Shown: positions 26,864-36,892 of the stretch, in pieces
How positions within the stretch are numbered: the first letter of the stretch is position 1
Layout: every line of letters starts with the position of its first letter
DNA from: CAIMZW01 sp037133095
GTDB lineage: Bacteria > Actinomycetota > Actinomycetes > Nanopelagicales > Nanopelagicaceae
Direction: 5' to 3'
Assembly (NCBI GenBank): GCA_037133095.1
Contig: JBAXOT010000003.1
Location: 1 to 64,000 of the forward strand
DNA length: 64,000 nt
Translations under genes and position numbers: made by a program
The notes under the pieces: model-generated
The model's input: the letters and a program-made list of their open reading frames with translations, nothing else
Databases searched by the model: none
Told to the model about the DNA's origin: nothing

Positions 26864-28345
26864 ATGACTTCCTTAAAATTGGTCACGAGCGCCGGGAAAG
26901 ATCCTTTAGTGATTGCCCTCTCAAGCGCAGATGGCGTTCTCAAAGTCCACTCGTCCACAGCTATAGATGCTAAGAAACTATTGGTCGCCCTGAAAAAAAT
27001 GGGGGCTACAGGCGCGGCTGATGAAGTACTAAAGATTGCCAGCGATGTCACCGGGATTATTGTCGTAACTGGTTTGGGTAAGACTCACTCACAATTCGAC
27101 CATGAAGTTCTCCGCCGCGCAGCAGGCGCTGCTTCGCGTGCGCTGACGGGCAACGCATCTGCCACTTTTGCCTTGCCACACTCTGACCTCGTCGGACTCG
27201 CGGCGATTTCTGAAGGCGCCGCCTTAGGGGCATATGGTTTTCACCAATTTCGGGTAAGCAGTAAATCCAGCCATCCGCTGCCCTTGTCCAATATTGCAAT
27301 TCATACCGGACTCGAGATTTCAAGCGCTACCAAGAAAGTGGTGAAGCGAGCCGAAATTATTGCTCGATACTCAACCTTGGTTCGGGATTTAGTAAACACT
27401 CCAGCGAGTCACCTGACCCCAGATTCCTTCAGCCAAATAATGAAAAAACGGGCGCTGCAACTGGGCTTAAAAGTAGAGATCCTGAGCCACGTTGCTTTGA
27501 AAGCAAAAGGTTTCGGTGGCATTACCTCTGTTGGCCAAGGATCCGCCAATCCACCTCGATTGCTCCGCGTTTCCTATACCCCCGCCAAGGCTAAGCGCCG
27601 ATACGCATGGGTGGGAAAGGGAATCACTTTCGATACTGGCGGACTCAATCTAAAGCCGGGACTCGGTATGGAGGCAATGAAATCTGATATGGGTGGCGCG
27701 GCTGCCGTCATCGCCACCGTCATGGCTATTGCAGAATTGAAATTGCCCATTGCCATCGATGCCTGGGCGCCACTTGCGGAAAATATGGTCAGCGATACCG
27801 CCACCCATCCAGGAGACATTGTTTATATCTATGGTGGCAAAACTGTCGAAGTGCTCAATCCAGATGCTGAAGGTCGATTAGTTCTGGCTGATGCCCTGGT
27901 TCGAGCCGTTGAATTCGCCGAAAAATTTGGCGGACTCGATGGCATCATCGACGTCGCGACGCTGACTGGGGCTCAAGGCATCGCCCTAGGCAAGCGAGTG
28001 GGAGCAACCATGACCAATGACTCTCAGATTCAGACCACTTTCCTTGGGGCGGCAGATCGGAGTGGCGAAAGCTTCTGGCCGATGCCGTTGCCGGAGGAGC
28101 TACGCGCCTCCCTCGACTCTCCGGTTGCAGATCTGGCCAATATCGGCGAGCGCATGGGCGGGATGCTCGTGGCAGGACTCTTTTTGCGCGAATTCATTGA
28201 ACCAGGTCTGCCTTGGCTGCATCTAGATATCGCCAGTCCAGCCTTCAATGAGGGCGAACCATTCGGGTACACCCCGATTGGCGGCACTGGCGTCTCCTTG
28301 CGCTCCTTGATCACTTTTGCTGAGTCGGTTTCATCACAAGCGTGA
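26864..28345 (+). CDS. pepA: Leucyl aminopeptidase (M17)
   Basis: A 493-aa M17 cytosolic aminopeptidase. ATG 26864 is chosen over ATG 26846 because GAGGT lies 7 bases before it. Two-metal and catalytic motifs are present: WVGKGITFDTGGLNLKP, MKSDMGGAAAV, ENMVSDTATHPGD, and the signature NPDAEGRLVLADAL. It releases N-terminal residues from peptides. It heads the pepA-lpd-sucB stretch, as in streptomycetes. Confidence 0.95.
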   Translation: MTSLKLVTSAGKDPLVIALSSADGVLKVHSSTAIDAKKLLVALKKMGATGAADEVLKIASDVTGIIVVTGLGKTHSQFDHEVLRRAAGAASRALTGNASATFALPHSDLVGLAAISEGAALGAYGFHQFRVSSKSSHPLPLSNIAIHTGLEISSATKKVVKRAEIIARYSTLVRDLVNTPASHLTPDSFSQIMKKRALQLGLKVEILSHVALKAKGFGGITSVGQGSANPPRLLRVSYTPAKAKRRYAWVGKGITFDTGGLNLKPGLGMEAMKSDMGGAAAVIATVMAIAELKLPIAIDAWAPLAENMVSDTATHPGDIVYIYGGKTVEVLNPDAEGRLVLADALVRAVEFAEKFGGLDGIIDVATLTGAQGIALGKRVGATMTNDSQIQTTFLGAADRSGESFWPMPLPEELRASLDSPVADLANIGERMGGMLVAGLFLREFIEPGLPWLHLDIASPAFNEGEPFGYTPIGGTGVSLRSLITFAESVSSQA

Positions 28346-28464
28346 GCACTCCCATTTCGGCGGGAATTGTGCGGGAAAATCGTGGCAGGATTAGCGTCTG
28401 AACTTACGGCAGAAATACTCGGGTTGAGTCAATCCGCTTCATTAGCTCTTTGGAAAGGTCGACT

Positions 28465-29832
28465 GTGTCTGAATTTGATCTCGTGATTCTTGGTGGCGGA
28501 AGTGGCGGCTATGCCTGCGCACTCCGTGCGGCGCAGTTAGGACTAAGCGTTGCCCTGGTTGAAGAGGACAAATTAGGTGGCACCTGTTTGCACCGCGGGT
28601 GCATTCCAACCAAAGCCCTGCTACATGCTGGAGAAGTGGCCGACAGCGCCCGACACGCTTCGGATTTCGGCGTTAATGCTGAGTTCATCTCTATCGATAT
28701 GTTGGCAGTGAATGCCTATAAAGATGGTGTGATCTCCAAGTTGCATAAAGGTCTCCAAGGATTGGTCAAATCTCGAAACATTACCTACATCGAAGGTCAC
28801 GGTCGGTTGGTTGCTAAAAATGTCATTGACGTCAATGGCACCCAATACACCGGAAAAAACATCATTCTCGCTACGGGTTCTTATCCAAAGACCTTGCCAG
28901 GCTTGGAAATTGATGGTGTGCACATCGTCACCAGCGAACAAGCGATGAAGTTTGAGAAAGTTCCAGCGAGTGTGATTGTGTTGGGCGGCGGCGTCATTGG
29001 TTGTGAATTTGCCTCAGTATGGAAGTCCTTTGGCGCTGAAGTAACAATCATCGAAGCCTTGCCGCATCTCGTTGCATTGGAAGATGAAAGTTCCAGCAAG
29101 CAACTCGAGCGCGCGTACCGAAAGCGTGGCATTAATTTTGAATTAGGAACCCGTTTTGCATCTGCAACGCGTTCCGACTCTAGCGTGAGCGTTACTTTGG
29201 AAAATGGTTCGACTTTTACCGCCGAGGTACTTCTCGTTGCCGTTGGCCGTGGTCCGGTCTCCGCCAACTTGGGATATGAAGAAGCCGGAGTAACCATGGA
29301 TCGTGGTTATGTTTTGGTTGACGATAAATGCCGAACCAATGTCCCAGGAATTTGGGCAGTCGGCGATCTCATCCCGACTTTGCAATTGGCGCACGTCGGT
29401 TTTGCTGAGGGTATTCTCGTTGCCGAAGAAATTGCTGGCCTTCATCCTCGTCCAATTAATTATGACGGAGTTCCTCGCGTCACGTATTCAGAGCCCGAAG
29501 TTGCATCGGTTGGATTAACCAGCGCGCAAGCAAAGGATCGCGGCTATGACGTAGTCGAATTGAGCTACGACCTGGCTGGAAACGGTAAGGCAAACATCCT
29601 CAAGACCGCTGGCTCGGTCAAATTAGTCGGCCAAAAGAATGGTCCAGTTCTGGGCGTTCATATGGTGGGCGATCGCGTTGGCGAACTGATTTCCGAAGCC
29701 CAACTTATTTTCAATTGGGAAGCCGAGGCATCAGACGTTGCCTCTCTTATCCACGCCCACCCCACGCTTTCAGAAGCGCTTGGCGAAGCACATTTGGCAC
29801 TTGCAGGTAAACCACTTCACGCTCACGGTTAA
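28465..29832 (+). CDS. lpd: Dihydrolipoamide dehydrogenase (E3)
   Basis: A 455-aa FAD flavoprotein that reoxidises lipoamide in 2-oxoacid dehydrogenases and glycine cleavage. Start GTG 28465 has GGAAAGG about 7 bases upstream; an in-frame TTG at 28450 is less likely. Seen: FAD motif GGGSGGYACA, the redox disulphide GGTCLHRGCIPTK, NAD motif GGGVIGCEFASVW, and the C-terminal catalytic HAHPTLSEALGEA (His-Glu). It is 14 bp before sucB. Confidence 0.96.
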   Translation: MSEFDLVILGGGSGGYACALRAAQLGLSVALVEEDKLGGTCLHRGCIPTKALLHAGEVADSARHASDFGVNAEFISIDMLAVNAYKDGVISKLHKGLQGLVKSRNITYIEGHGRLVAKNVIDVNGTQYTGKNIILATGSYPKTLPGLEIDGVHIVTSEQAMKFEKVPASVIVLGGGVIGCEFASVWKSFGAEVTIIEALPHLVALEDESSSKQLERAYRKRGINFELGTRFASATRSDSSVSVTLENGSTFTAEVLLVAVGRGPVSANLGYEEAGVTMDRGYVLVDDKCRTNVPGIWAVGDLIPTLQLAHVGFAEGILVAEEIAGLHPRPINYDGVPRVTYSEPEVASVGLTSAQAKDRGYDVVELSYDLAGNGKANILKTAGSVKLVGQKNGPVLGVHMVGDRVGELISEAQLIFNWEAEASDVASLIHAHPTLSEALGEAHLALAGKPLHAHG

Positions 29833-29846
29833 TAGGAGATCAAGTA

Positions 29847-31487
29847 ATGACCTTTTCAGTAACAATGCCTGCGCTCGGAGAGAGCGTCACCGAAGGAACT
29901 GTGACTCGTTGGCTCAAGGCTGAAGGCGATCAGGTGTCAGTTGATGAACCACTCCTTGAAGTTTCGACTGACAAAGTTGATACGGAGATTCCTTCACCTG
30001 TTGCTGGAACGTTGACTCGAATCGTGGTAGCCATCGATCAGACCGTCCCCGTTGGTGCGGAACTGGCAATTATTGCTGATGGGGCTAGTTCTGAAGCGGT
30101 ACCTGCGGCACCGGCTCCAGTTATTTCGGCACCAGCACCGACGCCTATTGTCGCCGAAGCGCCAATTGAAGTTCCGCCCGTGGCAACTGTGCCAGTCACT
30201 TCATCCACTTCGGGAACAGTCGTTTCGATGCCAGCACTTGGTGAGTCTGTCACTGAAGGCACGGTCACGCGTTGGCTTAAAGCTGTGGGCGATACCGTTG
30301 CGGTTGACGAAGCGCTGCTAGAAGTCTCCACCGATAAAGTCGATACTGAAATCCCTTCGCCGGCATCTGGCGTAATTCTTTCGATTGATGTTCCGGTAGA
30401 TGCCACTGTTCCGGTCGGAGCTCGCTTGGCTCTTATTGGGGTAGTAGGCGCCATCGCAGCACCAGTCGCAGCACCAGTCGCAGCACCAGTAATCCCGGTC
30501 GCCCCGGTCCTCCCAACTCCTGCCCCTGCAGTACCGGTTGCTCCGGTTGCTCCGGTTGCCAGCGCGACATCACCAGATGATCTCTATGTCACCCCTATCG
30601 TTCGCAAGCTCGCCGCCGACAGTGGTGTCGATTTATCAAAGGTCTCCGGTTCTGGTATCGGAGGTCGAATTCGAAAAGAAGATGTTCTGGCTGCTGCGCA
30701 ACCCGCAGCCCCAACGGCTGTTGCGGCCGAACCTGTTGCCGCACAATCTGCTGCAGTCGCTGCATCTCCTTTGCGTGGCACGACAGTTCCGATGTCGCGA
30801 CTTCGAAAAGTCATCGCGGCTCGAATGGTTGAGTCGCTGCACATCAGTGCGCAATTAACCACTGTCCTAGAGGTGGATGTGACAAAGATTGCCAGACTTC
30901 GTGATCGCGCTAAGGGCGCCTTCGAAGCCCGAGAGGGTGTCAAGCTCACCTTCCTGCCATTCTTTGCAGTTGCCGTTTGCGAAGCACTCAAACAACACCC
31001 AGTTCTCAACTCCTCCATCAGTGGCGACGACATTACCTATCACGGTGCCGAGCATCTTGGTGTAGCCGTTGATACTGAAAAAGGTTTGCTCGTTCCCGTG
31101 ATTCGTGATGCCGGTGATCTCAACATTGGTGGCATCGCGCGAAAAATCTCTGATGTCGCCAACCGCACGCGCAGCAACAAAATCACCCCAGACGAACTCG
31201 GTGGTGGCACCTTTACTTTGACCAATACTGGTAGTCGAGGCGCGCTCTTTGATACTCCGATTATCAATCAACCTCAAGTTGCGATTCTTGGACTCGGAGC
31301 AGTCGTCAAGCGCCCTATCGTCATGAAGGGTGAGGACGGCGGCGAAACTATCGCCATTCGCTCTATGGTCTATTTGGCACTTTCTTATGACCACCGAATC
31401 GTAGACGGCGCAGATGCTGCCCGATTCCTCGTCACCCTCAAAGAGCGCCTTGAAGATGGTCGCTTTGAATCTGATTTAGGTCTCTAG
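29847..31487 (+). CDS. sucB: Dihydrolipoamide succinyltransferase-type E2 component
   Basis: A 546-aa E2 with two lipoyl domains, each with the lipoyl-lysine motif STDKVDTEIPSP (about residues 39-50 and 160-171), Ala/Pro-rich linkers, a peripheral-subunit-binding domain (TPIVRKLAADSGVDLSKV...GRIRKEDVL), and a catalytic core ending SYDHRIVDGADAARFL with the acyltransferase His/Asp. In actinobacteria this serves pyruvate and 2-oxoglutarate dehydrogenase. A strong AGGAG lies upstream. The first linker contains short DNA tandem repeats. Confidence 0.93.
   Translation: MTFSVTMPALGESVTEGTVTRWLKAEGDQVSVDEPLLEVSTDKVDTEIPSPVAGTLTRIVVAIDQTVPVGAELAIIADGASSEAVPAAPAPVISAPAPTPIVAEAPIEVPPVATVPVTSSTSGTVVSMPALGESVTEGTVTRWLKAVGDTVAVDEALLEVSTDKVDTEIPSPASGVILSIDVPVDATVPVGARLALIGVVGAIAAPVAAPVAAPVIPVAPVLPTPAPAVPVAPVAPVASATSPDDLYVTPIVRKLAADSGVDLSKVSGSGIGGRIRKEDVLAAAQPAAPTAVAAEPVAAQSAAVAASPLRGTTVPMSRLRKVIAARMVESLHISAQLTTVLEVDVTKIARLRDRAKGAFEAREGVKLTFLPFFAVAVCEALKQHPVLNSSISGDDITYHGAEHLGVAVDTEKGLLVPVIRDAGDLNIGGIARKISDVANRTRSNKITPDELGGGTFTLTNTGSRGALFDTPIINQPQVAILGLGAVVKRPIVMKGEDGGETIAIRSMVYLALSYDHRIVDGADAARFLVTLKERLEDGRFESDLGL
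30454..30489 (+). repeat. Three perfect 12-bp tandem repeats in the sucB linker
   Basis: TCGCAGCACCAG is repeated three times without change, encoding an Ala-Pro-Val-Ala linker. A second set of 9-bp repeats (GTTGCTCCG-like) follows at about 30,535-30,558. In-frame repeats like these can vary in number without breaking the reading frame. Confidence 0.9.
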
Positions 31488-31493
31488 GAACCA

Positions 31494-32393
31494 ATGACAC
31501 CACCGCAACGTATTGCCATATCTGGCGCCTCCGGCCTTATCGGAACCGCTCTAGTCGGACATCTCAAAAGCGAAGGACATACGGTTCAACGCCTAGTTCG
31601 CCGAGATGCAATATCTGCCGAAGAGATTTCCTGGAATCCGATTGAGGGTACTGTCGATCTTCATGCCCTCGAAGGCGTAGACGCAGTCATTCACTTGGCC
31701 GGCGTTGGTGTTGGCGATCGACGCTGGACCTCGAAATATAAAGCCGAGATTCTCAACTCTAGATTGCTGGGAACAACAGCCATTGCAAACGCCGTCTCTC
31801 AGGTAAAGCCTTCGGTATTTATCTCTGCCAGTGCTGTGGGCTGGTATGGCGAATCTGGTAACCGCGCGGTTGTAGAAAGTGACCGAGCTGGCGATGACTT
31901 TCTTGCCACGGTGTGCAAGGAATGGGAAGGCGCCGCTGATTTAGCTGGTCCAGATGTTCGAACAATTAAAATTCGAACCGGGTTAGTCCTCGACCCGACA
32001 GGCGGAGCACTTGGAAAATTGCTCCCACTTTTTCGGTTCGGTCTTGGCGGTCGCCTCGGATCTGGCCAGCAATGGTGGTCCTGGATTACGTTGCACGATG
32101 AAATTCGCGCCATTTGTCACCTCTTAGAATCTAAGATTTCCGGCCCGGTAAATCTCACTTCACCTAATCCAGTGACAAATCAAGAATTTACTGCGGCCCT
32201 TGCCCGTGCGCTGCATCGCCCAGCAGTCTTTCCTGCTCCTGCCTTCGCACTCAAATTAGGACTTGGCGGTTTTGCCTCCGAAATTCTCGGATCGAAAAAA
32301 GTAATGCCCCATGTGCTTGTTGAAGATGGTTTTACTTATGACTACCCGCACCTGGCTGGAGCTATCTCCGCATTGGTCGAATCTGATCGATAA
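31494..32393 (+). CDS. TIGR01777-family NAD(P)-dependent epimerase
   Basis: A 299-aa extended SDR of the TIGR01777 (YfcH/SDR39U1) group. Seen: RIAISGASGLIGTALV at the N-terminus, AVIHLAGVGVGDRRW, SASAVGWYGESGN and the C-terminal DUF1731-like region SEILGSKKVMPHVLVEDGF. Family members have no settled reaction. It follows sucB by 6 bp, so it may be cotranscribed, and it overlaps the convergent flavoprotein gene by 32 bp. Confidence 0.9.
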   Translation: MTPPQRIAISGASGLIGTALVGHLKSEGHTVQRLVRRDAISAEEISWNPIEGTVDLHALEGVDAVIHLAGVGVGDRRWTSKYKAEILNSRLLGTTAIANAVSQVKPSVFISASAVGWYGESGNRAVVESDRAGDDFLATVCKEWEGAADLAGPDVRTIKIRTGLVLDPTGGALGKLLPLFRFGLGGRLGSGQQWWSWITLHDEIRAICHLLESKISGPVNLTSPNPVTNQEFTAALARALHRPAVFPAPAFALKLGLGGFASEILGSKKVMPHVLVEDGFTYDYPHLAGAISALVESDR

Positions 32394-33531
32394 TCGCCTC
32401 GGCGGCTAATCGACCACTTTGCAGCGCCCCTTGTTGCGAAGGCAGTGCTGCGCTATCTCCAACAACAAATATTCCATTCTGCTCCTGAGAAGTTGGATAG
32501 ACCTGATGCAACGGTAGTGATTGTTTAATCTCATATTTGCCGACCAAATCCCAGTTTCGCGTATCGGCGAGCCACAATTTGGCCAGCGATTTTCGAACCT
32601 CACTCTCAGAAATTGGTTCCAAAGATGTAGATGCAATTAGGTGAATACCTTGCGGCGCATAGGCGTCGGAGACTTCGGACATGACAACGGAGTTCACCAG
32701 GGGTGATTGGCCATCCACTACCAATGTATTGGGCGAGTCGATCTGTTCGGAAGTCGCGTGGTACCAAGTGGTGCTTGAGAGCATGATGGGCGCCCGGTTG
32801 AGATTGAGCAACTGGGCACTGGTGGTGGGATCAGTCGCCACGACAATAAAGTCAGCAGAAAGTTCACCGCGATTAGTTCGGATGCGGCGATCGGAGATTT
32901 CATCTACCGCGTGTTGAAGTCGAAGATCTACTATCGGCGCCGCAAGTGCCACTGCAAATTCCCCAACACCTTTGCGAGGAACTCCTGGAATGCCTTTCGC
33001 AAAAGGCAGAACGATTTTTCGAACCACTTCGGCATTGACCAGGTTTGGATCAGTCAAGAAAACGCCACGAAGAAAAGGATTTAATATATTTACTGCAAAA
33101 TTTGCAAAGCCTAGAGAGGCGCTGGCAAAACTTTCGCTGTGACTCTGTTTGGTGGCGAGGAATTTAAGGAAAACCATTTTCTCTTTGAGCGACCCCGTTC
33201 CAGCGGACAGCGCGGCTGCTAGATACTTCGCCGATTTTCGTGGGTCCCCCATCACGATGTCTCCAGTGTCACGACTAAAACGAATTGCCGGATTGATCGG
33301 GCAAAAATCCAAATTCGCTAGGCCATCAAGTCGGACAATCTCGGAGTAGGAGGGATTGATTACCTGAAAGCCACGATCCAAGATGAATCCATCAATCTGA
33401 TCTGAGGCAACTCTGCCACCGACACGATCGGAAGCCTCCAAAAGCACAACATCGACTCCAGCGCTCTGAAGGTTTCGAGTTGCTGCGATACCGGACAGCC
33501 CGGCACCAATCACCACAACTTGATGATTCAT
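32362..33531 (-). CDS. FAD-dependent amine-oxidase-like oxidoreductase
   Basis: A 389-aa flavoprotein with the N-terminal FAD motif VVVIGAGLSGIAATRNL, the RVGGRVASD arginine motif, and a C-terminal second FAD segment GIFVVGDSAALPSQQGALQSGR. It belongs to the protoporphyrinogen-oxidase / phytoene-desaturase / monoamine-oxidase superfamily; members of this subgroup are common in actinobacteria without an assigned substrate. Its ATG end touches the Gfo/Idh gene stop at 33,531, so the two are likely cotranscribed. Confidence 0.82.
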   Translation of the reverse strand: MNHQVVVIGAGLSGIAATRNLQSAGVDVVLLEASDRVGGRVASDQIDGFILDRGFQVINPSYSEIVRLDGLANLDFCPINPAIRFSRDTGDIVMGDPRKSAKYLAAALSAGTGSLKEKMVFLKFLATKQSHSESFASASLGFANFAVNILNPFLRGVFLTDPNLVNAEVVRKIVLPFAKGIPGVPRKGVGEFAVALAAPIVDLRLQHAVDEISDRRIRTNRGELSADFIVVATDPTTSAQLLNLNRAPIMLSSTTWYHATSEQIDSPNTLVVDGQSPLVNSVVMSEVSDAYAPQGIHLIASTSLEPISESEVRKSLAKLWLADTRNWDLVGKYEIKQSLPLHQVYPTSQEQNGIFVVGDSAALPSQQGALQSGRLAAEAIIDQIRPMRR

Positions 33532-34550
33532 TATCTAACTGAAATTTCCCGAGCACTATCAAGTATTTCGGCAACCGCCAACGCATCAGTGGCAGGTACT
33601 GGCCACCCACCTTCTCCTTTGAGCGCAGCTTTCACGGCTTGGTAGAAGAGGGCGTAATTACCTGGAATCGATTCGTACGGGTGCTCTTCCGTTCCTAAAA
33701 CAATCTTTGCCTGTGACCGGGTTTCTTCTTGCCAAAGTCCGCCAACAGGAATTTTGCCAGAGCGTAAAAGATCTTCTTGTTTGTCGAGGTCGGTGATGAC
33801 CAACGCACCCTTATCCCCTATCAATCTAATGCGCGGACCGGGCGCTCCGACAATGGCAGAGGCAGAAAGGTAGGAATCAACACCGGTTGCATGATTGAGA
33901 ACTATGACAACATCATCATCGCTCAGGCCCCGGATCGAACGCACTGAGGCATAGCCAACCTTTGCCGGACCGAACCAATCTAGGGCCAACGAAATAAGAT
34001 GCGGCTGCAGATCCAGCAAATTTCCGCCGCCCTCTTTGGCAGGTAATTTCTCGCGCCATGACTGTGAATTTGCATCAGGACGAAACCGTTCGAATCGTGA
34101 ATCGAGTCGAAAGACATTGCCCAAAATGCCTTCGGCCAAAACTTTCTTGATGGTGAGCGCGTCACTGTCCCAACGACGATTGAAGTAGACCGTGATTGGA
34201 GTACCGGTCTCTTGCGAGACTGCCAGCACCGCATTGGTTTCTGCTAAATTTAACGCCATTGGCTTGTCCACGACTACCGGAATGCCGGCCCGAAGTGCCG
34301 CGATTGATTGCGGTGCGTGGGCGCGATTGCCCGTAGCGATGACGACCAAATCAAGATCGAGATGTAACAACTCTTCAAAAGAATCCACAACCGAAATATC
34401 TGGAAAATCCGATCGCGCAGCAACCATCCGTTCCGGATTCGTTGTTAACGCACCCACAACGGAAAATCCGCACCCTTTGAGTAAGGGGGCATGGAAAAAA
34501 CGTCCGGCCAGTCCGTAACCAGCAATTCCAACTCGGAGTTCATTACTCAT
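33531..34550 (-). CDS. Gfo/Idh/MocA-family oxidoreductase
   Basis: A 339-aa NAD(P)-dependent oxidoreductase. Rossmann motif GIAGYGLAGRFFHAPL, the catalytic-lysine motif VVVDKPMALN (Asp in place of the common Glu of EKP), and GGNLLDLQPHLISLALDW, with the usual H in the C-terminal domain. The family oxidises sugars, inositols and related polyols. Upstream MMPL transporter and downstream flavoprotein are on the same strand; a common pathway is not evident. Confidence 0.88.
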   Translation of the reverse strand: MSNELRVGIAGYGLAGRFFHAPLLKGCGFSVVGALTTNPERMVAARSDFPDISVVDSFEELLHLDLDLVVIATGNRAHAPQSIAALRAGIPVVVDKPMALNLAETNAVLAVSQETGTPITVYFNRRWDSDALTIKKVLAEGILGNVFRLDSRFERFRPDANSQSWREKLPAKEGGGNLLDLQPHLISLALDWFGPAKVGYASVRSIRGLSDDDVVIVLNHATGVDSYLSASAIVGAPGPRIRLIGDKGALVITDLDKQEDLLRSGKIPVGGLWQEETRSQAKIVLGTEEHPYESIPGNYALFYQAVKAALKGEGGWPVPATDALAVAEILDSAREISVR

Positions 34551-34560
34551 GGCACCAAAC

Positions 34561-36762
34561 TTACAGGCTGGATTGAGGCGCCTCGTCTTTTAACCGTGAC
34601 GGCCACCAAATCTTTGGCCCTATGGAATGAATCAGAGCCGGCACCAGAATCGAACGCACCAATAAAGTATCCAGAAGTACACCGAATCCAACGGCGAAAC
34701 CAATCTCTGCCAAAAAGACCAATGGCAAAATTCCAAGAACGGTAAAGGTGGCAGCCAACACGATACCCGCCGAGGTGATGACGCCTCCCGTGACCGTCAC
34801 GGCTTTCGTCACTCCGGCGCGAGTACCAATTCGTAATGTCTCTTCTCGAACTCGAGTCATGAGGAAAATGTTGTAGTCGATGCCCAGCGCAACCAAAAAG
34901 ACGAAGGCAAAGAGTGGGAAGGAGGTGTCTTCTCCCACGAAATGGAAGAGGTGATGAAAAACCACCGCGCAGACGCCAAGCGTTGCCAAGAACGAGAGCA
35001 CGACTGTGCCAAGAAGAAGCACTGCCGCGAGAATGGATCGAAGTAACAAGGCAAGGATCAGAGCAATCAACAACAAAATAACTGGGATAATGAGGTTGCG
35101 ATCGTGCGCACCAGCCTGACCAATGTCGTAACTCACCGCTGAGGTTCCACCCGTGAGAATTTTTGGATCGATTTTATGCATCGCATCGCGAATCTTCGGC
35201 ACCAATGCTCGAGCGGCCAAGGAATCTGGGCTTTGGGCTAAAGTGACATTCAAAAGAACTTTGCCATCGACAACCTTAGGAGCAGGCAGTGCTTGCCCCG
35301 GTACTACAGGACCAGAAAGCGCCGGGACGACGGCAGTCACGTCTGCAAAAGTTTTTAGTGTGGCCGTGGCCTGAGCCACCTCTGTCTCAGGAACCAAAAT
35401 CAGCGTCGGGTCACCCGATCCACCTGGAAAATATTTCACTAACTGTTCCTGACCAATCAAAGAATCAGGGCGAGTCGTAAACGATTGCACTTCAGAGATG
35501 CCGTTCGCACGCAATGTCGTAGAAAAAGCAGCCATGATGACGAGAATGAGAGTCGCGGCTATCCAATATTTTCGCGGATTGCGACTCGTTGCATTGGCAA
35601 CCTTGGCCCAGAGACCAGTTAATTTTTCATCCAATGAATCAAAGTGAGGAATCTTTGGCCAAAATATCCACCGTCCAAAGAGCAGCAAAAGCGCGGGTAG
35701 GAAAGTCAAAATGGTAAACATTGAAGAGACAATGCCGATGGCACCAATTGGACCTAGGCCGCGATTGTTGGTGAGTTGACTAAGCAAGAGAACCAAGAGC
35801 CCAAGAGTTACGGTGCTGCCCGAAGCAACTATGGGTTCAACCACGCCGCGCCAGGCAACTCGCATGGCATCGAATCGAGAATCATGAAGATGGAGCTCTT
35901 CTCTGTATCGGGCGATAAGTAAGAGCGCGTAATCCGTCGCCGCGCCAAGTACCAAAACCGAGAGAATTCCTTGGGATTGACCATCAAGAGTAAGAATGTT
36001 GTGTTTTGCCAATTCGTAAATAATGGCCCCGGCTAGTGAGAGCGCCGTGACCGCGGAGAGAAGTGGCAGGATCCAAAGTAGTGGCGATCGATAAACAAAG
36101 ATCAAAATCAGGGCAACGATGCCGCCAGTTGTGAGCAACAAGCTTGAGTCAAGGCCACCAAAGGCGCCGAAGAGATCCGCCAAAATCGCCCCGAAACCGG
36201 TGACGTGTGAAGTAAAACCATTTCCTTGTGAAAATTGGGTCACGTAGTAACGGACCGCAGTAACGACACCAGTCAGAGCTGGAGTTTTATTTGGTAAAAG
36301 TGCGGTGGCTTCCTTGTAGCCGATGGGAACGCTGGCAAGAATTGCATCGCCTTTGGCTGAAGGAAAAGCGGCCATTGGGACTTTCGGGACTAAAAATTGC
36401 GAAATAGGCAAGGAGATCTCGTTGCCTTTGGCATCTTTGAGAAGTTTGCCATTTTTATCGACGAGGGGTTTGGCCGCCAAGCCTTGAAGAAAGGCATTCG
36501 CAGCGCCGACCTTTGCCGCATCAGCCGGGCCGATAAAAAGCACCAGCGCGGGAAGTTCATCAGAAGCGCCTAACTGGAACTTCGAGGCTAAAGAGCTGAT
36601 TTGAGTTGATTCGACTGAATCGGGAAGAAACTTTGAATTATCGTTCTTCTGAACTGTGGAGAGACTGCCGAATAGCGGACCTGCAACGCCACTGATGGCC
36701 AACCATGCCACCACCGAAAGGATGGCCGCCCACAGCATTCTTCGCGATTTCTTTGTCGACAT
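34561..36762 (-). CDS. MMPL-family (RND-like) transporter
   Basis: A 733-aa exporter starting at ATG 36762, preceded by GGGGAG. It has the RND plan: one N-terminal helix, an extracellular loop (about residues 40-190), six helices including LGAATDYALLLIARYREEL, a second loop, and six helices including ALGIDYNIFLMTRVREE. The two Asp-Tyr pairs are the proton-relay signature of MMPL proteins, which export lipids or other hydrophobic molecules to the envelope. The cargo is unknown. Confidence 0.92.
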   Translation of the reverse strand: MSTKKSRRMLWAAILSVVAWLAISGVAGPLFGSLSTVQKNDNSKFLPDSVESTQISSLASKFQLGASDELPALVLFIGPADAAKVGAANAFLQGLAAKPLVDKNGKLLKDAKGNEISLPISQFLVPKVPMAAFPSAKGDAILASVPIGYKEATALLPNKTPALTGVVTAVRYYVTQFSQGNGFTSHVTGFGAILADLFGAFGGLDSSLLLTTGGIVALILIFVYRSPLLWILPLLSAVTALSLAGAIIYELAKHNILTLDGQSQGILSVLVLGAATDYALLLIARYREELHLHDSRFDAMRVAWRGVVEPIVASGSTVTLGLLVLLLSQLTNNRGLGPIGAIGIVSSMFTILTFLPALLLLFGRWIFWPKIPHFDSLDEKLTGLWAKVANATSRNPRKYWIAATLILVIMAAFSTTLRANGISEVQSFTTRPDSLIGQEQLVKYFPGGSGDPTLILVPETEVAQATATLKTFADVTAVVPALSGPVVPGQALPAPKVVDGKVLLNVTLAQSPDSLAARALVPKIRDAMHKIDPKILTGGTSAVSYDIGQAGAHDRNLIIPVILLLIALILALLLRSILAAVLLLGTVVLSFLATLGVCAVVFHHLFHFVGEDTSFPLFAFVFLVALGIDYNIFLMTRVREETLRIGTRAGVTKAVTVTGGVITSAGIVLAATFTVLGILPLVFLAEIGFAVGFGVLLDTLLVRSILVPALIHSIGPKIWWPSRLKDEAPQSSL

Positions 36763-36892
36763 AAACTCCCCTAGCGTCGGTAACTGCCAAATCCTACATT
36801 TGGTCCGCGCCTCGGGCGCGCTCAAAACTGCTGAAATATCCGAAATCTCCGCCTGTTTAGCGAAAATTCACCCAGCCAATTAGGCTCATGAC

